Position numbers and translations under genes: made by a program. Source: an uncultured Oxalobacter sp. (GTDB lineage Bacteria > Pseudomonadota > Gammaproteobacteria > Burkholderiales > Burkholderiaceae_D). From it: a DNA stretch of 64,000 nt. A model generated the notes under the pieces. That model saw nothing but the letters and a program-made list of their open reading frames with translations, had not been told where the DNA came from and did not search any database. This document shows positions 53,040 through 62,338 of the stretch, piece by piece. Within the stretch, counting starts at the first letter, position 1. The number at the start of each line of letters is the position of its first letter. The stretch covers positions 1 to 64,000 of the forward strand of contig CAKQQG010000005.1 in assembly GCA_934270705.1 (NCBI GenBank), read 5' to 3'.

Positions 53040-54350
53040 CTAGAATCCGGTCAACCACTTTCTGCGCTGCATGTACTGCCAGGATGCAACGATAATGAGT
53101 ACGGGCAACAGACATTCCAGAAATTCTTCCTGGGAAAGCTGCAAGGCGACCAGACAGTCCGTGAAATGCATTCCGTAAAGTTCCGTCAACACGTTCAGCG
53201 ACCGGTCGATACACTTGGAAACGGCCAGTACAACGAAAAATACCAGTATGGTGATCGCATGTCCTTCCTTGTTGCACAGTTCCCTGAAAAACGTGCCTGC
53301 ATGATTTCTGATGAAATGAAACAGCATCCAGACAATCGGCAGCAAAATCAGTATGGCCAGCAATTTGTCTGTCACTGGAATATGATTGCCGAGCCAGAAA
53401 CGGCTTTTGAGAATACTTTCACTGCTGACCGACTTGTGCAAGTCCATCTCGCGCATGCACATATAGGCCAGCATGATGACAACCGCACATTTCGTCGTGC
53501 CTTTTATCCGGTGACCGGAAAATATCACGAACAGTATGGCGGCGACATAACAAATCAGCGTCATCCTCTCGACCATACCGCCTTCCTCAGCGAACGCCAG
53601 CATGTCCGCAGGAGGCAAGGCACACCAGCACGCCAGGGCGGTCAATGATGTCAGCAATGCAATATATACCGATATAAAGGGAGATGGCTGTATCATCATG
53701 ACGGTTTTATGCACCTCACGATACTGATAGAAAGACACCGTTATCAGTAACGGCAAAATGCATTCAAGATATTCTTCCTGTCCTGTCACCAGTGTCTCTA
53801 CCCACACCGGGAAATGCCATCCCCACATTTCCGTCATCATATTCAATGAACGATCGAAAATCTTGGAAACGACCAGCACGGCCAAAAATACGAAAATCCC
53901 CACGGCATAACCGTCTTTCACACACAAATCGGACCACCAGCGCCTGGTATAGCCACGGATAAAATAAAACAGCATCCACAATACCGGAATCAAAATGGCA
54001 AGCGCCATCAATTTGTCAGCGACGGGAAACTGACTGCCCAGCCAGAACTTGATTTTCAGGATACTGGTGCCGCTCAATGACTTGTGAAAACCGGCTTCCC
54101 GCATGAACATATACGCCAGCAATATTACGATGGCTACCCGTGTCTGCACTTTCAGAACAGCACGTCCGCTATACAGAATCAGTCCAATGGCAACGATATA
54201 GACAACCAAAGTCAGATTCTCGATCGGTCCGTTCTCACGAACGAAGCGGATCATTGATTCGCTCGACATGACCAGCCAGCTGACCAGCGCGGCAAGTGAG
54301 GCGATAACGGAAATATAGACCGTCATCCATGGAGATTTCGACAAAGTCAT
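53040..54350 (-). CDS. Internally duplicated inner membrane protein, function unknown
   Basis: 436 residues, nearly all of it two tandem copies of a unit of about 216 residues. Unit 1 runs about 8-215 and unit 2 about 224-436, and both have the same order of hydrophobic segments (about six each). Shared motifs: MREAGFHKS (83-91) and MREMDLHKS (299-307), then LKIKFWLG and LKSRFWLG; DRSLNMMTEMWGWHF (166-180) and DRSLNVLTELYGMHF (382-396); QEEYLECILPLLI (191-203) and QEEFLECLLPVLI (407-419). The conserved charged residues inside or beside membrane segments suggest an active site or ion path in each half. No family was recognised. No Shine-Dalgarno is seen at ATG 54350. Confidence 0.88.
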   Translation of the reverse strand: MTLSKSPWMTVYISVIASLAALVSWLVMSSESMIRFVRENGPIENLTLVVYIVAIGLILYSGRAVLKVQTRVAIVILLAYMFMREAGFHKSLSGTSILKIKFWLGSQFPVADKLMALAILIPVLWMLFYFIRGYTRRWWSDLCVKDGYAVGIFVFLAVLVVSKIFDRSLNMMTEMWGWHFPVWVETLVTGQEEYLECILPLLITVSFYQYREVHKTVMMIQPSPFISVYIALLTSLTALACWCALPPADMLAFAEEGGMVERMTLICYVAAILFVIFSGHRIKGTTKCAVVIMLAYMCMREMDLHKSVSSESILKSRFWLGNHIPVTDKLLAILILLPIVWMLFHFIRNHAGTFFRELCNKEGHAITILVFFVVLAVSKCIDRSLNVLTELYGMHFTDCLVALQLSQEEFLECLLPVLIIVASWQYMQRRKWLTGF

Positions 54351-54533
54351 ACTTGCGACAATGCAACCCGATACCGTCGATACGGCATCGCGTCAAAAAA
54401 AAGTTAAATTTCGTAAGGAAGTTATTCTAGAGAAAGACGACAAGCAATTCAATTCAGGCAATGCCGCACCGCTTCGGCACGTCGTCGCCGCTTGTCGCTA
54501 TCACTGAATTGAAGAGAGGGAGAAATCCTGCGA

Positions 54534-54905
54534 TCAGGTCTGATCGTGTTTGCCGGCGTCATCTTCGCCGATGTTCTTTTCCGGCGGTACCGGCACCCGA
54601 CTGTTCCATGTATAGACGGACCATGCCGTTGCACCGCACTGGTCACATGCCGGTCCGGTAGCGCCGCCGTTGGCTCGCCATCCATCAGGATTGGCCTTGC
54701 CTCCGCAGAAAGGACAAGGCAAGAGTTTCTGTTCCTCGACATTGCCACGCCAGACAGCCCGAAAGACTTCGTTGAAATCGGCAAACGTCAGTTCCACACA
54801 TCGTCCGACCCGGATACCGAAAACGATCAGAAAATAAAAAGGTGTCACCAGAAACAGCAAAAAGCGTCTCAATCCTGCTGATTTGATATGTATAAGCGGC
54901 GGCAT
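54534..54905 (-). CDS. Membrane-anchored Lar-like zinc-ribbon protein
   Basis: 123 residues. Residues 14-35 are a hydrophobic segment (LLFLVTPFYFLIVFG), then a linker. The C-terminal half has a CxxC pair CPFC (64-67) in KLLPCPFCGGKA and a second pair CDQC (87-90), followed by WSVYTWNSR. This CPFCG...CxxC...WN.R pattern is that of the Lar (restriction alleviation, phage Rac) zinc ribbon. Lar proteins are soluble and about 60-70 residues; the membrane anchor is not usual. No phage genes are nearby. Function unknown. Confidence 0.75.
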   Translation of the reverse strand: MPPLIHIKSAGLRRFLLFLVTPFYFLIVFGIRVGRCVELTFADFNEVFRAVWRGNVEEQKLLPCPFCGGKANPDGWRANGGATGPACDQCGATAWSVYTWNSRVPVPPEKNIGEDDAGKHDQT

Positions 54906-54989
54906 GATATGACTTTATTCCGGACAGCGCCCGCGGGAAATCGCGCAATGGCGAATATACCGCCGGACTGGCTGTACTGCGAAAACATC

Positions 54990-55208
54990 CTAATCCAGCT
55001 TGCCTTTCTTTTTGAGCCACTTGACAGCGATAAACCCTATGATCGCCGCAAGAAACAGGGAATCCAGCGCCCATTCATGAATGCTTTCGGTCGAAAAGTT
55101 GCCATCGAACAGACGAAAGGACATGATCGCCCCACCCAGAAGAAGCGTCACCAGAAAGACATGTAATTTACGCAGTTTTTTCATTGATTTCGATTGTACG
55201 TTAACCAT
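54990..55208 (-). CDS. Small two-helix membrane protein, unknown function
   Basis: 72 residues from ATG 55208; ATG 55184 (MKKLRKLHVFLVTLLLGGA) is an alternative. Two hydrophobic segments are seen, about 16-30 and 50-65 (LDSLFLAAIIGFIAVKWL), then a basic tail KKKGKLD. It lies between the Lar-like gene and relA. No family was recognised; coding is supported only by the membrane-protein pattern and the short gaps. Confidence 0.55.
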   Translation of the reverse strand: MVNVQSKSMKKLRKLHVFLVTLLLGGAIMSFRLFDGNFSTESIHEWALDSLFLAAIIGFIAVKWLKKKGKLD

Positions 55209-55328
55209 TTGCCGTGCGTAAAAGATGCTTCCGCACGCAAACAGTAGTTTAACAGCTAAAGCCGTACCCTTTGCATTCTTTCATATCACGGCAAAACTGC
55301 AAGGGCACAAAAATCCTGAATCGTCCCG

Positions 55329-57569
55329 TCAATGCCGTTTCACCTGCATGACGCCGCCGACTTCACTGATCATCTGCATCGCCTTTCCAAGACTGTCCGT
55401 CGATGCGATTTCCACCGTGAAGGACATTCGCGCCTGCCCCTTGTGGCTTTGCGTCCGCACGCCGATCACGTTGATTTTTTCACGCATGAACACATCGGAA
55501 ATATCTCTCAACAAGCCTTGCCGGTCTCCGGCCAGCACATAAATATCGACTGGATATACCGTATCCGGCTCCGGTGTTCCCCAGTTCGTCTGGATGACCC
55601 GTTCCGGCGCTTTTTTTTCCATTTCCAGAAAATTCTTGCAGTCCTGACGATGGATAGATACCCCCTTGCCACGGGTAACGAAACCGACGATCGGATCGGG
55701 AGGCGCCGGCTTGCAGCATTTGGCCATCTGGGTCAGCAAACCTTCCGTACCGACAACCAGAATCCCTGATTTCGCGCCACTGGCGACACTGGATGCCTTG
55801 CTCTTGTGGACAATATCGTCGTTATTGTCCGTATCCCGAACGGTTTCCTGACCATGCAGCGCCATCTCGATCGTACGCACATTGAGTTTTTCCTTGCCGG
55901 CGGCGAAAAACATTTCATCCACCTTTGAAAATTCGAGTTTTCGCGCAAGCTCTTCGAGGTTGACAGCAGTCTTGCCTTCACGTTGCAAGAGTTTTTCGAT
56001 CATGGCCCTGCCGCTGGCCACCGTTTCCTGATACTCGATGCCGTTGAACCATGAGCGTATCTTGGCATGTGTACGCGGATTGACAGCGAATCCCGGACTC
56101 AGCCAGTCGCGCGACGGTCCGATATTGCCGGCAGCGCCCTTGGCAGTGATGATCTCCACCGTTTGCCCGCTTTTCAATGGCGTATTGAGCGGCACCATCA
56201 CCCCATCCACACGTGCACCGCGACAACGATGACCGACATCGCTGTGAACCTGATAGGCGAAATCGATCGGTGTCGCACCTTGCGGCAAATCGATCACTCT
56301 CGCTTGCGGCGTCAATGCATAAATCCTGTCGTCGAGCGTGGTCGCCTTGATCTTTTCCACCCATTCTTTATGGGAATCTTCTTCGGCCACGGCATCATCG
56401 ACATCCGTCTTCCATGACAACAACTGGCGCAAAAACGAAATCTTTTCGTCATACTGCTGTGCGACAAACGTCGATCCCCCCGTTTCCTTGTAACGCCAGT
56501 GGGCAGCCACGCCGAACTCGGCCAGACGGTGCATTTCCTGCGTCCTGATCTGCACCTCGAAAGGCTGACCGTTTTCCGCCACCACTACCGTATGCAACGA
56601 CTGGTAGCCATTGGGCTTCGGACGCGAAATATAGTCGTCGAATTCCTTGAGAATCGGTGTCCAGAGGCGGTGAATCATATCCAGCACCGTAAAACAGGTC
56701 TTGATATCGGAAACGATGACTCGAAACGCACGCAAATCATACATCTGCGAAAAATCGAGCGATTTGCCACGCATCTTGTTATAAATACTGTAAATATGCT
56801 TCGGTCTTCCCGTCACATCGGCCTTGATACCGGCCGCATCCAGTTCCTGGCGCAACCGTGCCATGATCTTCCGGATAAACTCCTCGCGTTCCGTACGCTT
56901 TTCTTCCAGACTTTTTGCAATACGACGATAGGCTTCCGGATCGATGAAACGAAACGACAGATCCTCCAGTTCCCACTTCACCTGCCAGATACCCAGCCGG
57001 TTGGCCAGCGGCGCATAAATCTCCAGCGTTTCCTTGGCATAATGCCGGCTGGCGTCATTATCTTCCTTCTTCCTGGCAAGATAACGCAAGGCGGCCATCC
57101 GTGCGGCCAGCCTGATCATGACGACCCGCATATCGGAAGCCATCGCCAGCAACATCTTCCGTAACGTCTCTGCCTGCGCCTTCCTGATCTGTGCGGCATT
57201 TTTACCGTGTCCGATTTCGTCGAGACCACCTGTCAGATCACGCAATCTGAACAGCTTTCTGGCACTGTCCACAAGATTGTCGACTTCCACACCGAAGCGT
57301 GTCTCAATCTGTGCAGCCGCTTCAGGATTGTATTCCGGCAAAACCGCCAACAGACCGGCGATACGTGTCTGGGCATCGCTATTTAATTCCGCCAGAATCA
57401 GTCCGAGACTTTTCGAAAACTCGATGGCAGGCTGTCCGCTGCGTACCTTGCGATCCGTATAAGCCTCCCGCGCAAAAGCATAGGCATCCATGACCCGCTG
57501 GCCATCCGCGCCGGAAAGACCTTCCGTCAAATTTTCGACTGCATCCGTAATCAGTACCGAAGAAACCAT
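55329..57569 (-). CDS. relA: (p)ppGpp synthetase RelA
   Basis: 746 residues. The N-terminal pseudo-HD domain lacks the catalytic His-Asp (the region reads GLLAVLPEYNPEAAAQIET), so it should not hydrolyse (p)ppGpp. The synthetase domain has GRPKHIYSIYNKMRGKS, LRAFRVIVSDI, and the ExDD motif EFDDYISRPKPNGYQSLHT typical of RelA, with VQIRTQEMHRLAEFGVAAHW. TGS (LTPQARVIDLPQGATPIDFA) and ACT domains follow. It makes (p)ppGpp at stalled ribosomes and pairs with spoT at 35790. A AGGT-type site precedes ATG 57569. Confidence 0.95.
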   Translation of the reverse strand: MVSSVLITDAVENLTEGLSGADGQRVMDAYAFAREAYTDRKVRSGQPAIEFSKSLGLILAELNSDAQTRIAGLLAVLPEYNPEAAAQIETRFGVEVDNLVDSARKLFRLRDLTGGLDEIGHGKNAAQIRKAQAETLRKMLLAMASDMRVVMIRLAARMAALRYLARKKEDNDASRHYAKETLEIYAPLANRLGIWQVKWELEDLSFRFIDPEAYRRIAKSLEEKRTEREEFIRKIMARLRQELDAAGIKADVTGRPKHIYSIYNKMRGKSLDFSQMYDLRAFRVIVSDIKTCFTVLDMIHRLWTPILKEFDDYISRPKPNGYQSLHTVVVAENGQPFEVQIRTQEMHRLAEFGVAAHWRYKETGGSTFVAQQYDEKISFLRQLLSWKTDVDDAVAEEDSHKEWVEKIKATTLDDRIYALTPQARVIDLPQGATPIDFAYQVHSDVGHRCRGARVDGVMVPLNTPLKSGQTVEIITAKGAAGNIGPSRDWLSPGFAVNPRTHAKIRSWFNGIEYQETVASGRAMIEKLLQREGKTAVNLEELARKLEFSKVDEMFFAAGKEKLNVRTIEMALHGQETVRDTDNNDDIVHKSKASSVASGAKSGILVVGTEGLLTQMAKCCKPAPPDPIVGFVTRGKGVSIHRQDCKNFLEMEKKAPERVIQTNWGTPEPDTVYPVDIYVLAGDRQGLLRDISDVFMREKINVIGVRTQSHKGQARMSFTVEIASTDSLGKAMQMISEVGGVMQVKRH

Positions 57570-58365
57570 AATTCAACCTGTCGTTACCCTAACACCGTTT
57601 TTGTTCGCCATATCTACTTACCGCCACCATGCCATTGTAAGAAGAAAAAACATGGCAAGCCACAACCACCGCATGCACCATATCAATCCCCGTCATCCCG
57701 TCACCTTCCGTCATGTTCGCACCTGTACGGCAACACGACAACAAACTGAAACCGTCGCCCTGAAAGACATGACGAACCGGAAAATCACACCAGACGCATC
57801 TTTGAGGATGACCGACAACGATTACCCGTTGGCCGGCTCCGACACATCCGTATCCTTTCGGCAAGCGGTTTTCACGCGACACAGCCAGGAAAGCAAATCG
57901 CATACCCATCACCTTTTCATCGGTCAACGACGCCATCGCTATCGATACAGGATTGTAATGCCAGACTCCCATACACGGACTCCGGATCCGGATATGCCCC
58001 CGACAATCCTGAAAACGGGAGACATTGTCAGACATATCATGGAAACTGCCAGCGCCGAATCATCAGGCGCGTATTGCCGGCCGCTATCCCGCACCCACAC
58101 GGTGCACCATGGCGATATCGCACCATTTTCGGACATGACATGCAACCGATTACATCAGCACTGCAGGAAATGGTTGCATCCGACGGTCCGAAACAATCGG
58201 TCAACACACATCAAGCGATCGGAAAAATCACGGGAATACCGGTTGAACCGTCTCTTTCATCATATACACCGTGCCGATACCCGAACCAACGGGTTTTCTG
58301 ACCCTGCCTACCCCGTCGCCGAATCCGGTCACCGTTTTTCATGCACACATTGCGCGAAAGCACCA
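57570..58365. other. 800 bp without a recognisable gene between relA and nudL
   Basis: Open frames exist on both strands (e.g. minus 57589-58035, 148 codons, and part of a longer plus-strand frame) but none has a recognisable product, a good ribosome-binding site or a typical hydrophobic or catalytic pattern. The composition resembles the coding DNA around it, so a decayed gene or a novel small gene is possible. No RNA gene or repeat was seen. Confidence 0.45.
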
Positions 58366-59034
58366 TTACGCTTTCAGAAAATGGTACAGATTGCGCAACA
58401 TCCCTGCCGTCGCGCCCCAGACGAAACGGTTGCGATACGGTATCGTATAAAAAGACCGCTTGCCTGCTCCGTTCGGAAACTCTGCCGATCTGATCTGGTA
58501 ATTGGAACCGTTCATGAAAAACGGAAATGGCACCTCGAAAACTTCCGCAACCTCATCCGGATTGGTATGTATCGCAAAAGGTGGCGTCACAATCGAAACC
58601 ACCGGCGTGACCCGATACCCGCTGCCGGTACGATATTCCGGCAAGGTTCCCAGAATATCGACATGACTGCGATCGACGCCGACTTCCTCTTCCATTTCAC
58701 GCAACGCCGTTTCGATACGGGTACTGTCGGTCAGATCGACCCGTCCGCCCGGAAAACTGATCTGCCCCGGATGATCATGCATATGCAGGGCACGTTGTGT
58801 CAGCATCAGCGACAAGCCATCCTGCCGATTGACAAGGGGTACGAGAACCGCCGCCGGTATCCAGCGATCACGATGGACAAACGCCGGCTCGGCATTGATT
58901 TCCGGCGTCCATACCGGTGGATTGGCAAAACGTTTCCGGATCCATTCCGGATTCAGACGCTCTTTCGGCACAGCCTCTCCGCTGCCGACCGAATCGACAG
59001 GCAATTTTTCCGGATCAAAACCCAATTTGGCCAT
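58366..59034 (-). CDS. nudL: CoA pyrophosphatase-type Nudix hydrolase
   Basis: 222 residues from ATG 59034 (GGGAGAG upstream); an in-frame TTG five codons earlier is less likely. The Nudix box reads GGRVDLTDSTRIETALREME then EEVG, with the CoA-diphosphatase pattern LSLMLTQRALHMHDHPGQIS before it. It hydrolyses CoA or related dinucleotides to 4'-phosphopantetheine and ADP. It follows rplS but a terminator (59053-59078) lies between them, and its ribosome-binding site abuts that terminator. Confidence 0.88.
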   Translation of the reverse strand: MAKLGFDPEKLPVDSVGSGEAVPKERLNPEWIRKRFANPPVWTPEINAEPAFVHRDRWIPAAVLVPLVNRQDGLSLMLTQRALHMHDHPGQISFPGGRVDLTDSTRIETALREMEEEVGVDRSHVDILGTLPEYRTGSGYRVTPVVSIVTPPFAIHTNPDEVAEVFEVPFPFFMNGSNYQIRSAEFPNGAGKRSFYTIPYRNRFVWGATAGMLRNLYHFLKA

Positions 59035-59052
59035 GTTCTCTCCCGACAATGC

Positions 59053-59078
59053 AAAAAGGGGGCATCACCGATGCCCCC
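59053..59078 (-). terminator. Terminator of the rpsP-rimM-trmD-rplS operon
   Basis: Perfect 9-bp stem GGGGGCATC / GATGCCCCC (59058-59066 with 59070-59078), three-base loop, then five T on the minus strand (59057-59053). It is 25 bp past the rplS stop and 19 bp before the nudL start. Confidence 0.85.
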
Positions 59079-59102
59079 CTTCACAATCGAACCCGCGTTC
59101 AA

Positions 59103-59480
59103 TCATTCAGCGCTTTTTGCGCTCCGGCTGGGCAATTTTTCCTTGATACGTGCGGACTTGCCGGAACGTTCACGCAAATAATACAGCTTGGCGCGACGGA
59201 CATCACCGCGACGCTTGACTTCGATGGAAGCGATCAGCGGGGAATACAGCTGGAAAGTACGTTCCACGCCTTCGCCGGAAGAAATCTTGCGAACGATGAA
59301 GTTGGAATTCAGGCCACGATTGCGGCGGGAAATGACCACGCCTTCATAAGCCTGCGCGCGTTTGCGGTTACCTTCAACCACCATCACGTTAACGACAACC
59401 GTGTCGCCCGGTGCGAAGTCCGGGATGTTTTTTCCCAGACGTTCGATTTCTTCTTTTTCTAACTGCTCAATCAGATTCAT
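59103..59480 (-). CDS. rplS: Ribosomal protein L19
   Basis: 125 residues from ATG 59480 ([15 protein letters not shown]), with AGGAG seven bases before it; six upstream codons are not used. The segment [20 protein letters not shown] and the conserved [20 protein letters not shown] are diagnostic. It sits at the 30S-50S interface. Last gene of the rpsP operon, before a strong terminator. Confidence 0.97.
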   Translation of the reverse strand: MNLIEQLEKEEIERLGKNIPDFAPGDTVVVNVMVVEGNRKRAQAYEGVVISRRNRGLNSNFIVRKISSGEGVERTFQLYSPLIASIEVKRRGDVRRAKLYYLRERSGKSARIKEKLPSRSAKSAE

Positions 59481-59581
59481 TTCAACTCCTAAAGCCATCT
59501 TGCCGGCATACTGGAATACTCCTTTTTGTCATTTTGACGGTACCCGGTATAGGATGACGGTTAATCAACGTGAACAGACGT

Positions 59582-60349
59582 TCACGACGCTACTATACAC
59601 CAACTGCCACTACTTAAAAACTCTTTGTCCTCTGCGGACAATTTTCCGGCCTCATCAGCCTTGCGAAGCAAATCAGGCCTTTTTCGTAACGTCATCAGCA
59701 AGGCTTGCCGACGACGCCAGCGCGCGATCTCGGCATGATTGCCGTTCATCAGCACATCGGGAACCGGAACGCCCTCATACTGTGGCGGACGTGTAAAATG
59801 CGGACAGTCGAGAATCCCCGATACGAAACTGTCCTCTACGGCCGACAGCTCGTCATGCAACACACCCGGCAACTGGCGAATAATGGCATCCATCAATGCC
59901 ATGGCCGGGATCTCCCCCCCCGACAATACGAAGTCGCCGAGACTGATTTCCTCATCGACATGTTTGTCGATGAGACGCTGATCGACTGCTTCGTATCGTC
60001 CGCACAACAAAATCATGCCGTGAACAGACGATAACGCCATGACTTTTTCGTGGTCCAGCGGCTTTCCCTGAGGAGACAGATAAATGACTGGCGCATTTCC
60101 GATTCCTGCGCTGTCCAGCCTGCCCTTTGCGGCGACGATCGCAGCATCCAGCGGCTGCGCCATCATGACCATACCCGGACCACCGCCATAAGGACGATCA
60201 TCAACGGTCCGGTGCCTGTCATGCGTGAAATCGCGCGGATTCCACAAAGTCAGCGAGCAGCGTTTTTCTTCAAACGCCCTTCGGGTAATGCCTGATCCTG
60301 TCAGTGCCGAAAACATCTCCGGAAACAGAGTAATTACATCGAATTGCAT
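59582..60349 (-). CDS. trmD: tRNA (guanine37-N1)-methyltransferase
   Basis: 255 residues from ATG 60349 ([20 protein letters not shown]); ATG 60358 is an alternative three codons earlier. It methylates G37 beside the anticodon and prevents frameshifting. The knotted SPOUT motifs are [31 protein letters not shown] and [20 protein letters not shown], then [11 protein letters not shown]. Third gene of the operon. Confidence 0.97.
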   Translation of the reverse strand: MQFDVITLFPEMFSALTGSGITRRAFEEKRCSLTLWNPRDFTHDRHRTVDDRPYGGGPGMVMMAQPLDAAIVAAKGRLDSAGIGNAPVIYLSPQGKPLDHEKVMALSSVHGMILLCGRYEAVDQRLIDKHVDEEISLGDFVLSGGEIPAMALMDAIIRQLPGVLHDELSAVEDSFVSGILDCPHFTRPPQYEGVPVPDVLMNGNHAEIARWRRRQALLMTLRKRPDLLRKADEAGKLSAEDKEFLSSGSWCIVAS

Positions 60350-60394
60350 CGCCGCCATTTCCGAAAAAATATTACCTGACGATAAGGTACGCCA

Positions 60395-60922
60395 TCAGTA
60401 ATCGCGTTCCCAGTCAACCGTTATCTTCCGGTCTTCACGCGAAACGTCGGTCACATACCGACCGACAAAAGGAATGAGCAACTCCCTGTTGCGCCCGTCC
60501 GGCATGACCGTATCCACACGCAAAACGGGATGTGCGCCGTTATCCATAAGCCCTTTGACGATTCCAAGGGATTCACCGTGCACATTGAAAACGGACAAGC
60601 CGATCAGATCGACCCAGTAATATTCGTTTTCTTCCAGTGAGGGAAAATGCTCTCTCGAAATATGAACGACTGCACCGCGCAGAGCTTCCGCCGCATTGCG
60701 GTCATGCACACCGTCAAGACTGGCGACGATTTCATCGCCCTGCCATCGCGCCTGTACGACTCGGACCTCGTGACAAACAGGCAAATCCAGCCACCATGTC
60801 CTGACCGACAGCAGCGCTTCTGCCTCGGAGGAATAGGGATGCACCCTGACCCACCCGCGAATACCATACGCACCGCTGACATGGCCGACTTCCACCAGAT
60901 CACCGGGAACCGGCACACGCAT
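60395..60922 (-). CDS. rimM: 16S rRNA processing protein RimM
   Basis: 175 residues from ATG 60922; an in-frame TTG six codons earlier is not favoured. It helps mature the 3' domain of 16S rRNA and binds S19. The N-terminal half has VEVGHVSGAYGIRGWVRVHP; the PRC-barrel half has EENEYYWVDLIGLSV and REDRKITVDWERDY. Between rpsP and trmD, as usual. Confidence 0.96.
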   Translation of the reverse strand: MRVPVPGDLVEVGHVSGAYGIRGWVRVHPYSSEAEALLSVRTWWLDLPVCHEVRVVQARWQGDEIVASLDGVHDRNAAEALRGAVVHISREHFPSLEENEYYWVDLIGLSVFNVHGESLGIVKGLMDNGAHPVLRVDTVMPDGRNRELLIPFVGRYVTDVSREDRKITVDWERDY

Positions 60923-60954
60923 GTTTTCCAACGTTTTCAAACGCCAGACGGCGA

Positions 60955-61194
60955 TTATTTGGCGGCAGCAACCAGACGTGCGACTGTCGGAGACAGCTTG
61001 GCGCCGACGCTCTGCCAGTAGGTCAGGCGATCGGTTGCGATACGGATACCCTGTTCATGTTCTGCCGCAAACGGGTTGTAGGTACCCAGCCGTTCGATGA
61101 ACCGTCCGTCACGACGGTTACGGGAATCTGCTGCAACGATTTGATAAAAAGGACGCTTTTTTGCGCCGCCACGAGCTAAACGAATAACGACCAT
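60955..61194 (-). CDS. rpsP: Ribosomal protein S16
   Basis: 79 residues. It begins [20 protein letters not shown] and has [18 protein letters not shown], the family signature. First gene of the rpsP-rimM-trmD-rplS operon; rimM begins 32 bp later. Confidence 0.98.
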   Translation of the reverse strand: MVVIRLARGGAKKRPFYQIVAADSRNRRDGRFIERLGTYNPFAAEHEQGIRIATDRLTYWQSVGAKLSPTVARLVAAAK

Positions 61195-61232
61195 GAGTCT
61201 TCCAAAAAAAGTTCAAACGGAAAAATCTCGAG

Positions 61233-61261
61233 ATTATATCCGAATTCGTGTCAAAGCAATA
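61233..61261 (-). promoter_or_regulatory. Candidate promoter of the rpsP operon
   Basis: On the minus strand a perfect TATAAT (61238-61233) with TATTGC as a weak -35 (61261-61256) 17 bases upstream. A TTGACA (61254-61249) is only 10 bases from the -10, too close to be its partner. The leader to ATG 61194 would be about 30 bases. Confidence 0.5.
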
Positions 61262-61331
61262 GTTTATTTGCGACAAAGTCCGACCACGGCACCCGGGGAT
61301 CCTCATATCGCGCCGGTATCGCGCCAGTCAA

Positions 61332-62093
61332 TCAGCCATTTCGTATCAGCACCAGTTTCTGATACAGATCGCCGAAATAGGTTTCCTGCTTTGCGACAGT
61401 ACAAGCAGGTGCATCCGGCAAGTAATATGCCAGCTCATGGCGCCACATATCCGTGGCGAACGGTTCGAACAGCAAAAACACCAGACGTTGCCACAATCTC
61501 AAAGGATGCCACCATTTTGGCTTGTGGAACTCGACGAAAATGACTTTCCCACCTGGCTTGACCACGCGAAGCGCTTCCGAAATCGCCATGCGGCGCCTGT
61601 CTTCCGGTAATTCGTGCGGAAGAAAAAACATCAGCGCCTGATCATATGAGGCATCCGGACAATTGAGATGTGTCGCATCGCACTGGATCAGTCTGACCCG
61701 TTCATCGGGCCATTTCAGTTTTTTGCGGACATTTTCCAGCTGAACATTCAGGACATCGACGACATCAAGTCGCGCACCGTCATTCAATCTGCCCTCCAGC
61801 CGCGGCGTAAGCTTTCCGTATGCACATGAAATCTGCAAGGTATCGCCTGAAAGTCCGTCCCTGAATTCATCCAGCACGGCATCGACCAGACGATCGTAAT
61901 TGCCAAGCAAAATGAAATTGATCAGGAAACCGTGATCCCAGAAACGTACCGCCAGCGGATGTTCATACGCCCACCAGTATATCTTGTGCAAATACCCCGG
62001 CGTTTCGACAGGCGCGACCGGTTGTCCGAACGCGACCGCCGTTCTGTTTGTCTCCCCGCCAGGATTGTCTGGTATGGATTCCGTTACCTTCAT
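61332..62093 (-). CDS. rquA: Rhodoquinone biosynthesis enzyme RquA (methyltransferase-like)
   Basis: 253 residues. Close to RquA as I remember it: LHKIYWWAYEHPLAVRFWD, INFILLGNYDRLVDAVLDEF, an altered SAM motif I ISCAYGKLTPRL instead of D-x-G-x-G-x-G, VVDVLNVQLENVRKKL, FFLPHELPEDRRRMAISEAL and WHPLRLWQRLVFLLFEPFAT then DMWRHELAYYLPD. RquA converts ubiquinone to rhodoquinone by adding an amino group, allowing fumarate reduction under low oxygen. Ordinary class I methyltransferases lack the HPLR...LEPFA...WRHE block. It is monocistronic, divergent from ackA across 245 bp. An experiment-free assignment, but the motif fit is specific. Confidence 0.83.
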   Translation of the reverse strand: MKVTESIPDNPGGETNRTAVAFGQPVAPVETPGYLHKIYWWAYEHPLAVRFWDHGFLINFILLGNYDRLVDAVLDEFRDGLSGDTLQISCAYGKLTPRLEGRLNDGARLDVVDVLNVQLENVRKKLKWPDERVRLIQCDATHLNCPDASYDQALMFFLPHELPEDRRRMAISEALRVVKPGGKVIFVEFHKPKWWHPLRLWQRLVFLLFEPFATDMWRHELAYYLPDAPACTVAKQETYFGDLYQKLVLIRNG

Positions 62094-62338
62094 GCATCAT
62101 CCGGCAGCCGCAACACAAGTTCGGCTACGCCATAATCAACTCACAATGCGCCGATTTTATCCCATTTCAACGAATACCAGAAAAAACTGCACCGACATAT
62201 TCCATCCATTTGTATATGGGAAAGCCTGCACTTTTCCGAAAAACCGGGCGAACACCGGCAATCTCGGGCTATTATTGCAATCAGTACCGGCGCCATGCCG
62301 CATGACGCCTTCGCCAACTTCCGTGCAGGAGAAAACCG

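Noticed and set aside
57490..59181. 563-codon plus-strand frame spanning relA start, the silent region and nudL
   Set aside because: Crosses two well-supported genes on the other strand; no recognisable domain.
61249..61254. TTGACA upstream of rpsP as -35 element
   Set aside because: Only 10 bases from the TATAAT, too close to pair with it.
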